Made by a program: the position numbers and the translations under genes. A stretch of DNA of 64,000 nt. It comes from Prevotella sp. OH937_COT-195. GTDB taxonomy: Bacteria > Bacteroidota > Bacteroidia > Bacteroidales > Bacteroidaceae. Below, one piece after another: positions 1 to 9,336 of this stretch; within the stretch, counting starts at the first letter, position 1; each line of letters opens with the position of its first letter. The notes under the pieces were generated by a model. That model was not told where the DNA came from, searched no databases, and worked only from the letters and a program-made list of their open reading frames with translations. The stretch covers positions 23,843 to 87,842 of the forward strand of contig NZ_RQZH01000008.1 in NCBI RefSeq assembly GCF_003932845.1. The letters are read 5' to 3'.

Positions 1-139
1 TTAAAAATAAAACTAAACAATACAAGAAAAGAAGAGTCCTACCGGGTTTATTCGTAATTTTGCATTCGCCGTTTGACTCTACATGCACTCTACAATGCAT
101 TCGTTTGCATGTGGTTTATGCATATTTCTCGGATTTTGC

Positions 140-171
140 TTGCATATCTGAAAGACATTATTTATCTTTGC
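140..171 (+). promoter_or_regulatory. candidate Bacteroidetes-type promoter
   Basis: A TATCTTTGC -7 box lies at 163-171, with TTG at 140-142 about 20 bases upstream, matching the Bacteroidetes pattern. A transcript starting near 178 would run into the (AC)n tract at 331-383. A second isolated -7-like box, TAATTTTGC, lies at 55-63. No confident gene follows before 695, so the role of these promoters is unknown. Confidence 0.35.
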
Positions 172-222
172 ACAAATTTACCAAATGATTCTGTGTGCCA
201 TAGAAAATTAAATGGTTTGAAA

Positions 223-387
<165 letters not shown>

Positions 388-448
388 ACGCACCGTCAAT
401 CATTGTACTTTTTTTAAACTTTTACATACGCGCGCGACAGCGTGCCGT

Positions 449-498
449 AACCATTGGTGGCAAAGAGATTCTTACAATCCTCTTTGCCACCAATGGTT
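449..498. repeat. perfect 19-bp inverted repeat (hairpin)
   Basis: The arms at 449-467 and 480-498 are perfectly complementary over 19 bp (left arm begins AACCATTGGTGG), with a 12-base loop. No T run follows on the plus strand, so it is not an obvious rightward terminator. It sits between the (AC)n tract and the surface protein gene and could be a leader hairpin, a protein-binding palindrome or a small mobile repeat. The rest of 1-694 shows no confident gene. Confidence 0.8.
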
Positions 499-694
499 GT
501 CATGGACATCCTTACATCCGGGATGGATAATTAAGAAGGACATAGTAGCACTCTACGGTGCTTTCTTCGGTAAAGAAGATTATTGCGGAGAACGATTTTA
601 TCATCTTATTCCATGGTCATTAGCCTAATATTAAACCGTTCCGATTGTTATGGAACACTAATAATTTTATTAATTTTTAAAGTAGTAATAATTT

Positions 695-3600
695 ATGAAC
701 AAGAACAAAGTAATGAAAAGGATAATTTTCCTATTGTTGGTATTATTTATACCAACAATATCCGGATTTGCCCAATCTATTGGAGCGCACTTTGAGGTTG
801 ACAACATTAAGTATAAAATTACCAAAGCAAAACTTGATGTTAACCCCAAAGAATTCGAAGTTGCAGTTGTGAAGGTTGGCGGAAGTGGAATAGTAACAAT
901 TCCAAGTACGGTAATAGACGACAAATATCATGAGACTTTCAAAGTAACATCTACCAATGGCTGGATGGAGCCGTCTCCAACAGCGGTTACAGAGATTATA
1001 CTATCTGAAGGAATCACAAAAATCAGTGACGGAGGTTTCTGTGGCAGTAAAGGATTAACGAAAATAACAATTCCCAAATCGTGTACCTTTATTGGCGCTT
1101 CCTGCTTCAATAACAACCCCAATTTCACCCGATTTGAAGTAAATGCAGCTAACACAAATTATTCACACGATACTAATGGATGGCTGTTCAACAAATCAGG
1201 TAACGAACTTATCTATTATCCCTCCGGAATCGGGGGCGAGGTTAACAACATACCTTCCACAATTACCAAGATAGGAAGGGATGCTTTCAGACTTTGCAAA
1301 AAGATTACAAAAATAAAAATTCCTACAACTGTAACGGAAATAGTTTATGATGCAGAAGGTCATCCTTTTTATAATTCAAGTGCCACCTACATCGATGTAA
1401 ATGATGCAAATATCAAATATAAGGACTATGATGGAGTTCTTTGTGACATAAGTGGAAAAGAGTTAATAGCATTTCCTCCACAATATATTCCGACAGCAGG
1501 AATTCCCCAAGATCCGGAACAGAGAATATACACAATTCCAAACAGTGTGGAAACAGTTCTTCCGAACGCTTTCTACAATGCTTCCAATTATCCTCTATAC
1601 TTAGATCTAAACAATGTTAAAACTATCATGACCAAAGCATTTAGCACTATGGGAAACCTTAAAAAGGTTATAATCGGTCAATATGTAGAGTTGATAGATG
1701 CCGGTGCATTCGGCGGTTGTAATAATTTGACAAAATTTGAAGTATCAGACCTCAATGCAAACTATAAAGCCAAAGAGGGAGTTATCTTTACAAAAAACGA
1801 GAAAACATTGGTGCTTTATCCTTCCGGAAAAACAGGAAACTATAAGGTTCCGACAGGAACGGAAACAATATTTAAAGAAGCATTTAGCGGTACTCGTGCC
1901 ACAGATGTCGTAACTATTGCCAACACCGTAATAACCATCGGTGAGGGTGCATTCAGTGGAAGCAGTTGGAGACAGGTGGTTTTTGAGGAGCCCTCCAAGG
2001 TGAAAAATATAGGAACAAGAGCTTTTGTGGATTCTAGAATCGTAGGAACATTCACTATTCCTGCCAGTGTGGAAGAAATGGGAGATGGAATATTTAAGAA
2101 AGCAAATGGTATTACTGAAATTCATTTTGACGATAACTCCAAATTAACAAAAATTCCTACTCTATTTGCAACCGAAATGGATAACCTTGAAAAGGTTGTA
2201 TTCGATGGTTCCGCACCAAACTTGACGACTTTCGAAGTCAAAGCATTTGCTTACAATCCCAAACTAAAGTTCTGTGATATTCCAAGCAATCTTACAGAAA
2301 TAAAGCATAGTGTTTTTCTCGAAACACCAAATTTGGAGACAGTAATATTCAGAACTCCTTCATCCATTTCAACCATAGGAGAGTCTGCTTTCACAAAAAG
2401 TGGCATCAAACATATCGAACTTCCGGAATCTGTTACCAAAATATCAGGGGTAGCATTTGACCAGTGTGCAAATCTCGAGAAAATATTCATTCCTAAAAAC
2501 GTGAATGAGATAATTTACACTGCTTTCAATCTTTGTGAGAATTTAAAAGAAATAAATGTAGACAAAGAGAATACCAAATACACATCGTTAGATGGTATGT
2601 TGTGTACAAAAGACAAGAAAACACTCGTTACGTTCCCGGCAGGAAAAGCGGATTCAAAATATACATTGATTCCTTATTTCAAAAAGGTTGGACCATACGC
2701 TTTCTATGGAAGTAACAAGATAACGAATATCACTTTCCCAAGATCCGTAGAAGAGATAGGAAGTCGCGCCATCGCATTGTGTAAAAAACTCAAATCACTG
2801 AGTTTCATGGGCGAGGACAAGGTTCCGGTTCTGACCTCTGAGATAATGTACGAATCATCCAATCCTTCTTCTATTAATATTTATGTACGTAAGCGTTGGT
2901 ATAATAACCCTGCAAACTTGGCTACAATTAAGGGATATGATAATGTGTTTAAAGATGTCATTCCTTCTTTCATCTCTGCTGAAGGTTATGACCGTGGCGT
3001 AGAATTTTTCCAGACATCAGATGAAAATGTAGGTGTAATTTCCTTTGATGGCAACGAAGAACGCACTTCTGTCATCGTAATGCCGGAAGCAACACAGCCT
3101 GCCTTTGTAAGCCATTCCAATAACCAAATCGCACAAAAGACATATACGGTAAGTTCTGTTCTTGACTTTGCTTTTGAAGAAAAGAATCTTCCTTATTCAC
3201 CAAAAGTCAGAGCCATCACATTACTTGCAGACATCAATGGTATTGGTCTAAACGCATTTAAACGCAGCAGTATTGAGGAAATATATTTTGTCGGCAACAC
3301 ACCGGGAAATCTCAATTACAAGGCATACGAACAAATGGGCAGTTATCCTTTCAAAGAAAATCAGAAAATTTATGTAAAGAAGAGTAAGCAAAATGATTAC
3401 AAGACTGCATGGGAAAAGGATCAGCATACCCTTGCCATAGAATGGCAAATCCCACAATCTACAAACTCTCATGGTGGTACTGTATGTTATCCGTTTGATG
3501 TAGTTTATCCACAAAATTTGGGAGACAATGACATCAAGCCTTATGTACCGGTAGATTTCACTCATATCTATGATACAAAAGATCCTTTTGTCAGAGCTTA

Positions 3601-4087
3601 CAGTTTGGATAACTATTATGTTCCTGCATTTGTCGGTGCTCTGATTCGCAGCAAGAACACAAAGGCTGTTAATTCTTATTGCCAGATGGACGAAGATCAA
3701 GCACATAATAAAGATGGATTAAATGCCGTAAATTATCAAGAGAATGCGGAGAACCGTATGATAGGAGCGGTTGAAGAAATAATCATAGCCAATGAGTCCG
3801 GTTTCCAATACTATACTTTCAGTAAAAAACGTGGTTGTTTCGTACATTTGAAGAATGATGCTAAATTCCCATATTTCAAGGCTTATTTACGTTTGAAAGA
3901 AAATACCGCAACTCCGGGCAAAGGCTTCAGTATATTGTTTGATGATGAAGGAACAATTACAGGAATTGATGGTATTACTGAATTAAAAGATACAGATGAT
4001 ACTTACTATGATTTGAACGGCATCAAAGTAGAGAAGCCAAAGAAAGGTGTATACATCCGTAATGGTAAAAAAGTTATAATCAAATAA
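695..4087 (+). CDS. BspA-like leucine-rich-repeat surface protein
   Basis: A 1130-aa secreted protein. An N-terminal signal peptide (hydrophobic core IIFLLLVLFI, cleavage likely after GFAQ) is followed by many repeats of the Treponema/BspA type (LRR_5): ITKI..GAF..C..L..I.IP.SV..I with Asn-rich turns, from about residue 60 to 870. The last 40 residues carry a YYDLNG...GVYIRNGKK tail of the kind found on many Prevotella and Bacteroides surface proteins. BspA-family proteins bind fibronectin, fibrinogen or other cells; that role is inferred for this copy. Translation may start at 695 or at the internal Met at 713; both leave an intact signal peptide. No clear -7 box lies just upstream, but the (AC)n tract and a strong palindrome do, suggesting variable expression. 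A small acidic protein gene follows after 11 bases. Confidence 0.9.
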   Translation: MNKNKVMKRIIFLLLVLFIPTISGFAQSIGAHFEVDNIKYKITKAKLDVNPKEFEVAVVKVGGSGIVTIPSTVIDDKYHETFKVTSTNGWMEPSPTAVTEIILSEGITKISDGGFCGSKGLTKITIPKSCTFIGASCFNNNPNFTRFEVNAANTNYSHDTNGWLFNKSGNELIYYPSGIGGEVNNIPSTITKIGRDAFRLCKKITKIKIPTTVTEIVYDAEGHPFYNSSATYIDVNDANIKYKDYDGVLCDISGKELIAFPPQYIPTAGIPQDPEQRIYTIPNSVETVLPNAFYNASNYPLYLDLNNVKTIMTKAFSTMGNLKKVIIGQYVELIDAGAFGGCNNLTKFEVSDLNANYKAKEGVIFTKNEKTLVLYPSGKTGNYKVPTGTETIFKEAFSGTRATDVVTIANTVITIGEGAFSGSSWRQVVFEEPSKVKNIGTRAFVDSRIVGTFTIPASVEEMGDGIFKKANGITEIHFDDNSKLTKIPTLFATEMDNLEKVVFDGSAPNLTTFEVKAFAYNPKLKFCDIPSNLTEIKHSVFLETPNLETVIFRTPSSISTIGESAFTKSGIKHIELPESVTKISGVAFDQCANLEKIFIPKNVNEIIYTAFNLCENLKEINVDKENTKYTSLDGMLCTKDKKTLVTFPAGKADSKYTLIPYFKKVGPYAFYGSNKITNITFPRSVEEIGSRAIALCKKLKSLSFMGEDKVPVLTSEIMYESSNPSSINIYVRKRWYNNPANLATIKGYDNVFKDVIPSFISAEGYDRGVEFFQTSDENVGVISFDGNEERTSVIVMPEATQPAFVSHSNNQIAQKTYTVSSVLDFAFEEKNLPYSPKVRAITLLADINGIGLNAFKRSSIEEIYFVGNTPGNLNYKAYEQMGSYPFKENQKIYVKKSKQNDYKTAWEKDQHTLAIEWQIPQSTNSHGGTVCYPFDVVYPQNLGDNDIKPYVPVDFTHIYDTKDPFVRAYSLDNYYVPAFVGALIRSKNTKAVNSYCQMDEDQAHNKDGLNAVNYQENAENRMIGAVEEIIIANESGFQYYTFSKKRGCFVHLKNDAKFPYFKAYLRLKENTATPGKGFSILFDDEGTITGIDGITELKDTDDTYYDLNGIKVEKPKKGVYIRNGKKVIIK

Positions 4088-4098
4088 AATAAAGAAAT

Positions 4099-4311
4099 AT
4101 GAAGATAAAAAAAACATATCAAGAGCCAAAGTCGGAGGTCATCAAAATTAATGGCAACGCTTTAATGGAGGTATGGAGTATTCCTATAGACAACGATCCC
4201 GATCATGGTATTGGAGCAGGAGACGAAGATGACATTGGAGCAAAAGAAGGATTTTTCGAAGAAGATGATGATTTATTAGAATATAAGTCTCCCAAACTTT
4301 GGAACGATTGA
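4099..4311 (+). CDS. small acidic satellite protein of the surface protein gene
   Basis: A 70-aa protein without a signal peptide, starting 11 bases after the BspA-like gene and so probably co-transcribed. It opens with a basic KIKKTYQEPKSEVIKINGNA stretch and then becomes strongly acidic and Gly-rich (DNDPDH...GAGDEDD...EEDDD). Many Bacteroidales genomes have short proteins beginning with a similar Lys-Tyr-x-x-Pro-x-x-x-Val pattern next to genes for secreted proteins; their function is not known to me. The real start is supported by the position and the AAAGAAAT stretch before the ATG. A terminator follows at 4374-4414. Confidence 0.7.
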   Translation: MKIKKTYQEPKSEVIKINGNALMEVWSIPIDNDPDHGIGAGDEDDIGAKEGFFEEDDDLLEYKSPKLWND

Positions 4312-4373
4312 TAAGAATGGAAATATCTTTCTATTGATTTCGACTTAGTATTTATAAATTGAGTCCTTATAAT

Positions 4374-4414
4374 AAAAGAGGGTGTGTCAAAATAACAGGC
4401 ACATCCTCTTTTTT
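4374..4414 (+). terminator. rho-independent terminator
   Basis: The arms AAAAGAGG (4374-4381) and CCTCTTTT (4405-4412), plus inner TGTG/CACA pairs, form a hairpin with a T run, 60 bases after the small acidic gene. It ends the surface-protein transcription unit. Confidence 0.75.
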
Positions 4415-4435
4415 ATATAAGTATAAGAATTTGCT

Positions 4436-4492
4436 TTAACCCCAATCGGTCATTAAAACCCTCAACCGAAAGAGTATATTGTAATGACCGGT
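4436..4492. repeat. dispersed hairpin repeat, copy 1 (partly decayed)
   Basis: The left arm 4441-4469 matches the arm of the complete copy at 9337-9365 almost base for base (begins CCCAATCGGTCATTA). The right arm is eroded to TAATGACCGGT at 4482-4492. It lies immediately 3' of radA, whose stop codon is at 4499-4501 on the minus strand, so it may serve as that gene's terminator. Confidence 0.8.
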
Positions 4493-4498
4493 CAAGAT

Positions 4499-5932
4499 TT
4501 ATCCGAACAGCAACCGCAATGCTTCCTCCACTTTCCGCACCGGGTGCAGGCGTATGTTAAAATTACGTTTCCCTATTCCCTGCATGTTGTTTTTGGGAAC
4601 GATCATGTCTGTGAATCCAAGTTTTCCCGCCTCTGCAATACGTTGTTCCAACCGGCTCACGGGACGTACTTCGCCACTGAGTCCCACTTCTCCTGCCATG
4701 CACCAGCCACTGTCTATCGGTGTATCGACATTTGACGACAGTACGGCGGCAATCACCGAAAGATCCATTGCGAGGTCGGTAACACGAAGTCCGCCCGCTA
4801 TGTTTAGGAAAACATCTTTCTGCACAAGTTTGAATCCTACTCTTTTTTCGAGTACTGCAAGCAGCATGTTAAGTCTGCGCTGCTCGAAACCGGTTGCCGA
4901 ACGTTGCGGAGTTCCGTATGCGGCAGTAGAAACCAAGGCCTGCGTCTCAACAAGAAACGGTCGCACTCCCTCCACCGCCGAACTTATGGCGATGCCGGAC
5001 AAGCCGTCACGTTCTTGTGTGAGAAGCAATTCCGAGGGATTGCTTACCTGACGCAGTCCGTCCCGTCCCATCTCGTATATACCGAGTTCGGATGTACTTC
5101 CGAAACGATTCTTTATTGAGCGCAGTATTCGGTACATGTAATGTTGGTCGCCCTCGAACTGTATTACCGTATCAACTATATGCTCGAGAATCTTCGGACC
5201 GGCGAGCGAACCTTCTTTGTTTATATGCCCTATGAGTATAACGGGAACACCGCTCGACTTGGCAAAACGCAACAATGCCGCCGCACATTCCCTTACCTGT
5301 GTTATACTGCCCGGCGAAGAGTCTGCATCCTCGGTGGATATTGTCTGTATCGAGTCTATTATTACAATTTCCGGCAATATCTCCTTTATGTTGTTGAATA
5401 TGCTTTCGAGCGAAGTCTCTGTCAGTATCAGCATGTTCGGGTTGATGTTGTTCTCTTCGGTTGCATTTTCGCTTGCCGCCATGCCTTTTCCGCTCAACAA
5501 TCTCTCTGCCCGCATCTTAAGTTGCTGTGCGCTTTCCTCTCCGCTGACATACAGTATGCGTTTGTCTTTAAGGTTAAGTATAGTTTGCAGTATCAGCGTA
5601 CTTTTGCCAATTCCCGGTTCTCCGCCGAGCAGCACGATGCTGCCTTGAACAAGTCCTCCGCCAAGCACACGGTTTAGTTCGTCGTCGTTCATGTCTATCC
5701 GTGGGACATCTTTCGACGATATTTCGTTCAGCCTCATCGGACGGTTTTTGTTACAATTGCGTATATTTTGCATTCCCGAAGCGGCAGAACGAGCAGCCAT
5801 CTGTCCCGTATCGGTGCTTATTCTTATTTCTTTGAACGTATTCCATTGACCGCATGACGGGCATTTACCAATCCATTTTGCCGATTCGTGCCCGCAGTAT
5901 GAACAAACGTACGCTGTCTTATCTTTAGCCAT
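4499..5932 (-). CDS. radA: DNA repair protein RadA (Sms)
   Basis: A 477-aa RecA-fold ATPase that processes recombination intermediates and drives branch migration. An N-terminal zinc finger has Cys10, Cys13, Cys24 and Cys27. Walker A (GEPGIGKST) is at about residues 104-112, the RadA-specific KNRFG motif at about 270, and a Lon-like C-terminal domain (SSAVEGVRPFLVETQALVS onward) completes the usual architecture and length. The start at 5932 places the zinc finger ten residues in, as in other RadA proteins. The gene reads away from the lipoprotein gene at 6177, with overlapping divergent promoters between them. A hairpin repeat sits at its 3' end. Confidence 0.97.
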   Translation of the reverse strand: MAKDKTAYVCSYCGHESAKWIGKCPSCGQWNTFKEIRISTDTGQMAARSAASGMQNIRNCNKNRPMRLNEISSKDVPRIDMNDDELNRVLGGGLVQGSIVLLGGEPGIGKSTLILQTILNLKDKRILYVSGEESAQQLKMRAERLLSGKGMAASENATEENNINPNMLILTETSLESIFNNIKEILPEIVIIDSIQTISTEDADSSPGSITQVRECAAALLRFAKSSGVPVILIGHINKEGSLAGPKILEHIVDTVIQFEGDQHYMYRILRSIKNRFGSTSELGIYEMGRDGLRQVSNPSELLLTQERDGLSGIAISSAVEGVRPFLVETQALVSTAAYGTPQRSATGFEQRRLNMLLAVLEKRVGFKLVQKDVFLNIAGGLRVTDLAMDLSVIAAVLSSNVDTPIDSGWCMAGEVGLSGEVRPVSRLEQRIAEAGKLGFTDMIVPKNNMQGIGKRNFNIRLHPVRKVEEALRLLFG

Positions 5933-5951
5933 ATAATATTGTTTTTCGGAA

Positions 5952-5982
5952 CAAAATTAATAATATTTTTCCTTGTTACAAA
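5952..5982 (-). promoter_or_regulatory. radA promoter
   Basis: On the minus strand TTTG (5982-5979) and TAATTTTG (5959-5952) are separated by 19 bases, a near-ideal Bacteroidetes -33/-7 pair. The start point would be about 5945, giving a leader of roughly a dozen bases before the radA ATG at 5932. Confidence 0.65.
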
Positions 5983-5991
5983 ATAATTGGT

Positions 5992-6000
5992 TAATTTTGC
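5992..6000 (+). promoter_or_regulatory. promoter of the substrate-binding lipoprotein gene
   Basis: TAATTTTGC is a consensus -7 box on the plus strand, divergent from and adjacent to the radA promoter. Its -33 partner is less clear (CTTG at 5972-5975). The predicted start near 6007 implies a leader of about 170 bases, unusually long for this window. Confidence 0.5.
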
Positions 6001-6080
6001 AGCACTGAAAAAGTCTGACGGGCAGGTGTTCATAATTAAAATAAAAAATAAAAACGAGGTGAAAAAGCATAGAGGTTTTA

Positions 6081-6164
6081 TTCCGAATGACTGCTTGTCG
6101 TACGAAATATAATGAGCCAAGGGTAACTCTATCATTCGGAAGAATAAGGGAGTCACCCTTTTTT
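6081..6164 (+). promoter_or_regulatory. structured leader: interleaved stems ending in a terminator-like hairpin
   Basis: Stem 1 pairs TTCCGAATGA (6081-6090) with TCATTCGGAA (6132-6141), 10 perfect base pairs. Stem 2 pairs AAGGGTAACTC (6119-6129) with GAGTCACCCTT (6150-6160), one internal mismatch, followed by a run of T. The arms interleave in the order 1-2-1'-2', so they would form an H-type pseudoknot or compete as antiterminator and terminator. The T run ends 13 bases before the ATG at 6177. I match this to no named riboswitch class; control of the downstream lipoprotein is inferred. Confidence 0.5.
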
Positions 6165-6176
6165 CGAATAATATGT

Positions 6177-7088
6177 ATGAAGAAATTATTATTTATATTC
6201 TTTTCGATTGCGGTGTTTCTCGGTTGCGGGAAAAATTACAATGAGATAAAAGAGCAGACAGCACACGAAAGAGTAATTCAGAGAAAGCAAGACTCCATTG
6301 CACTTAAAATCGGTGTGCTGCGAACAATAGATTGTCTGCCCATGTTCTTAGCGAAAGAAAAAGGATGGGTGGATACGGCGCGTGCCGACATACGACTGAA
6401 AGAAATGGAGTCGCACATTGAGGCTGACGATGCCCTGAAAAAAGGCAAGTTAGAAGGGATTGTCACCGATATTGTCAGGACAGAACGAATGAAACGTCAA
6501 GGGGTAATGCTGTCTTATGTTGCCGCAACACCATTGTCGTGGCAATTTATAACAAACAGAAAAGCGAGATTGAAATCCCTTAACCAACTAACCGACAAGA
6601 TGATTGCAATAAGCAGGTTCTCTGCCACCGCCATGCTGGCAGACATTGCGGTGGACAGTGCAAAACTTAAAGCGGAAAATGTGTTTCGGGTACAAATCAA
6701 CAATCCGCACACAAGACTGATGATGCTTATAAACAACGAGATGGATGCAGTATTGCTACCCGAACCACAAGCCACGGTGGCACGTCTCGCAGGGCACAAG
6801 GTATTGATGGATTCCCAAAAACGCGACATAAAAATGGGGGTATTGGTGTTCTCGGACAAAGCCATGAACGATACCAGAAAAAGGGCACAAATTGATGAGT
6901 TCATAAAAGTCTACAATCAAGCATGCGACTCCATAAACCGCTACGGAATAGCAAATTATGCCGATGTAATAAAGAAACACATGGGAGTGGACGACAAAAC
7001 CGTTAAGGCTATACCGAACATTCGTTTCGAACATGCCGCCTCTCCGCGTTCAAAGGATATTGGCATGGCAAACAAATGGCTTAAATAA
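6177..7088 (+). CDS. ABC-type substrate-binding lipoprotein (NMT1/TauA-like)
   Basis: A 303-aa protein with a lipoprotein signal peptide (lipobox FLGC, Cys17). The mature part opens with KIGVLRTIDCLPMFLAKEKGW, a periplasmic type II binding-protein pattern shared by nitrate, taurine and thiamine-precursor binding proteins (THI5/NMT1 fold), followed by GIVTDIVRTERM and a mid-protein hinge (DAVLLPEPQATVARLAGHKV). I chose the Met at 6177 because upstream in-frame codons cross the leader hairpins and precede the signal peptide. No permease or ATPase gene is adjacent, so its transporter partner lies elsewhere or it acts as a sensor. The substrate is unknown. A TPR gene follows after 26 bases and is probably co-transcribed. 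Confidence 0.75.
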   Translation: MKKLLFIFFSIAVFLGCGKNYNEIKEQTAHERVIQRKQDSIALKIGVLRTIDCLPMFLAKEKGWVDTARADIRLKEMESHIEADDALKKGKLEGIVTDIVRTERMKRQGVMLSYVAATPLSWQFITNRKARLKSLNQLTDKMIAISRFSATAMLADIAVDSAKLKAENVFRVQINNPHTRLMMLINNEMDAVLLPEPQATVARLAGHKVLMDSQKRDIKMGVLVFSDKAMNDTRKRAQIDEFIKVYNQACDSINRYGIANYADVIKKHMGVDDKTVKAIPNIRFEHAASPRSKDIGMANKWLK

Positions 7089-7114
7089 AATTTTTATTCT
7101 TATATTACGAAATA

Positions 7115-9334
7115 ATGACGACGGAACAAGATATATTGAAACTTTCTTTGACGGAAATAGAAGCCGGACATGTATTCCTTGCATTGGGAATGATAAGGGA
7201 ATATGCACGGAATAACGGCGCGGGAGTTTGGCAAGACGAATTTGACAGTATTTCGAGAGACTACGAACTGATGCTTGAATACATGGAACGCGGCGTTGAC
7301 GACCCGGAGCGCGAAAAGATGTACGACCGTATCCGCACAAGGCTCGGACACTGTGTAAGGAACATGATGCTTGAAAGCAAGATTAAATCATCTCCGTTCT
7401 ATTCCGAAGCCTATGCCAAAGCCCTCGGTCGTACAATTGAGACGGAAAGTTTGAGAAACATGCTCGAAAGTTTCGTGGGTGAACAGGCCATGACAGGATT
7501 GCTCGCAGAAGAAGAAAAGGGAGAGAAAATGCGGGAGATTTACTCAAAACATATCGGCGAAATGTCACGGTTGTTCCATAGTATGATAATATCTCCTCAA
7601 TGGACGGCAACGACAAGTGAACAGATGGTGAAGATATTGTTGTCGCCGACGGTTGACTCATACGATGCACAACTGTTGGTGAGTGCAATTACAATAGCCG
7701 CCATCAACCATGAAGATGAGCAGAAAATTGTGTCTCTTGCAGAGATTTACCGCCTTTCCACGGATGAGAACATAAGACAAAGGGCACTCGTAGGCTGGGT
7801 ATTTGCCATGGCAATATACGGCAGACAGACAGATGTGGTTACCGACATGCTTGACGATGACAATGTTTTACACGAATTGGCAGACATGCAGAAACAGGTA
7901 ATGTTCTGCCTAAATGCGGATAAAGACAACCAGTTGATACAGAAAGACATCATTCCTGAACTGATGAAAAATCAGGACTTGAATATTACGAACTTCGGAA
8001 TAATCGAGAAAGAGGAAGACCCGATGGAGGATATTCTCAACCCGTCTGCCGCCGACGAGAGAATTGAGAAACTCGAAACCACAATGCACCGCATGGAACA
8101 GATGCAGAAAGACGGCTCGGACATATATTTCGGCGGTTTCTCGCAGATGAAGCGTTTCTCGTTTTTCAATGATATGGCAAACTGGTTCTGGCCGTTCTTC
8201 ATTGAGCATCCGGCTGTTCAGGAGACACTCGACAAAATTGGCAGAGCCGATTTCCTGAACAATATGCTTGCATTCGGACCGTTCTGCGAGAGCGACAAAT
8301 ATTCTTTCCTCTTAACCATGAAAACCGTTTTCGAACGACTGCCCGACAATGTGCGCGAGATGTTGCAGGGAGGATATGAGTTTGGGAATATGGTATCAGA
8401 AACCGAAAAGAGTGATGCTGCATACATACGGCGTATGTACTTGCAAGACTTGTATCGCTTTCTCCGCCTCAACATACACAAAAAAGATATGCGCAGTCCT
8501 TTTGACAACGAGAATGCGTATCTCTTTTTGGCAAATGAAACGTTCCATGGAAATAAGTCCAAGGACATGCTTCCCCAACTGGCATTGTTCATGCATAAAC
8601 GTAAGATAAAGAACGGATTCGTTGTTTTTGCTAAGCGATACATTGATTTGGAACAGGATGTACTGTCTGATAATTTCCTGCACATTGCTTCTATATATTA
8701 TTATGAATACGCCAACAATGCCGAAAAAGCGACCGATATATTGAGACGGGCATGGTACGAGGGACGGCTTGAGAATGACAAGGTTTCGTTGAAGATGCTC
8801 GGCCGACTTTCATTGCTGTGCGGAGATTTCGACATGGCAGCGACATGTTACCATCGTCTTTTTGAACTGCAGCCCGATAACAACAAGTTCGCACTAAAAT
8901 ATGGTGTGGCACTAATGAAGCAGAAGAATTATTCGAAGGCTCTTGAAATACTCTATCGTCTTGACTACGAGCAATCGTCGGCTAACACTTCGCGTGCCAT
9001 GGCATGGGCTTTAATGGGAGAAGGGAAACTCGAGCAGGCACAGACTGTATATCGTAAACTAACTTCCGGAGAAGATTCTGTCCCCGAAGATTTTCTAAAT
9101 GCCGGTTATTGTCAATGGATTATGGGGAAAACTAATGACGCAGTGGCTATGTTTGTAAATTACTGTGAGACAACGTCCTCAACAAATATGGTTCTCGACA
9201 GTATCTCGAAAAAATTTTCCAAAGACTCTGAGATGTTGCTGTCAAATGGAATAAAGCCGATAGACATAACATTGATGGCGGACATCGTTGAGAAAAACAT
9301 CAAAGGAAAAGAGAACACTTTTTTTGCAGATTAA
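7115..9334 (+). CDS. large tetratricopeptide-repeat protein
   Basis: A 739-aa, apparently cytoplasmic protein with no signal peptide. Its first 500 residues are helical and resemble no domain I can name. From about residue 520 there are TPR-like units (for example FDMAATCYHRLFELQPDNNKFALKYGVALMKQKNYSKALEILYRL) that normally form a protein-protein interaction solenoid. It lies 26 bases after the substrate-binding lipoprotein gene, so the two probably share a transcript. The gene ends three bases before a long perfect hairpin that probably terminates it. Related long TPR proteins occur in Bacteroidales without known function. Confidence 0.7.
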   Translation: MTTEQDILKLSLTEIEAGHVFLALGMIREYARNNGAGVWQDEFDSISRDYELMLEYMERGVDDPEREKMYDRIRTRLGHCVRNMMLESKIKSSPFYSEAYAKALGRTIETESLRNMLESFVGEQAMTGLLAEEEKGEKMREIYSKHIGEMSRLFHSMIISPQWTATTSEQMVKILLSPTVDSYDAQLLVSAITIAAINHEDEQKIVSLAEIYRLSTDENIRQRALVGWVFAMAIYGRQTDVVTDMLDDDNVLHELADMQKQVMFCLNADKDNQLIQKDIIPELMKNQDLNITNFGIIEKEEDPMEDILNPSAADERIEKLETTMHRMEQMQKDGSDIYFGGFSQMKRFSFFNDMANWFWPFFIEHPAVQETLDKIGRADFLNNMLAFGPFCESDKYSFLLTMKTVFERLPDNVREMLQGGYEFGNMVSETEKSDAAYIRRMYLQDLYRFLRLNIHKKDMRSPFDNENAYLFLANETFHGNKSKDMLPQLALFMHKRKIKNGFVVFAKRYIDLEQDVLSDNFLHIASIYYYEYANNAEKATDILRRAWYEGRLENDKVSLKMLGRLSLLCGDFDMAATCYHRLFELQPDNNKFALKYGVALMKQKNYSKALEILYRLDYEQSSANTSRAMAWALMGEGKLEQAQTVYRKLTSGEDSVPEDFLNAGYCQWIMGKTNDAVAMFVNYCETTSSTNMVLDSISKKFSKDSEMLLSNGIKPIDITLMADIVEKNIKGKENTFFAD

Positions 9335-9336
9335 AT

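Noticed and set aside
5141..5677. 178-aa plus-strand reading frame
   Set aside because: It is opposite radA and has no family resemblance.
6087..6176. Upstream extension of the substrate-binding lipoprotein
   Set aside because: It would cross both leader stems and place 30 polar residues before a textbook lipoprotein signal peptide; the start at 6177 is better.
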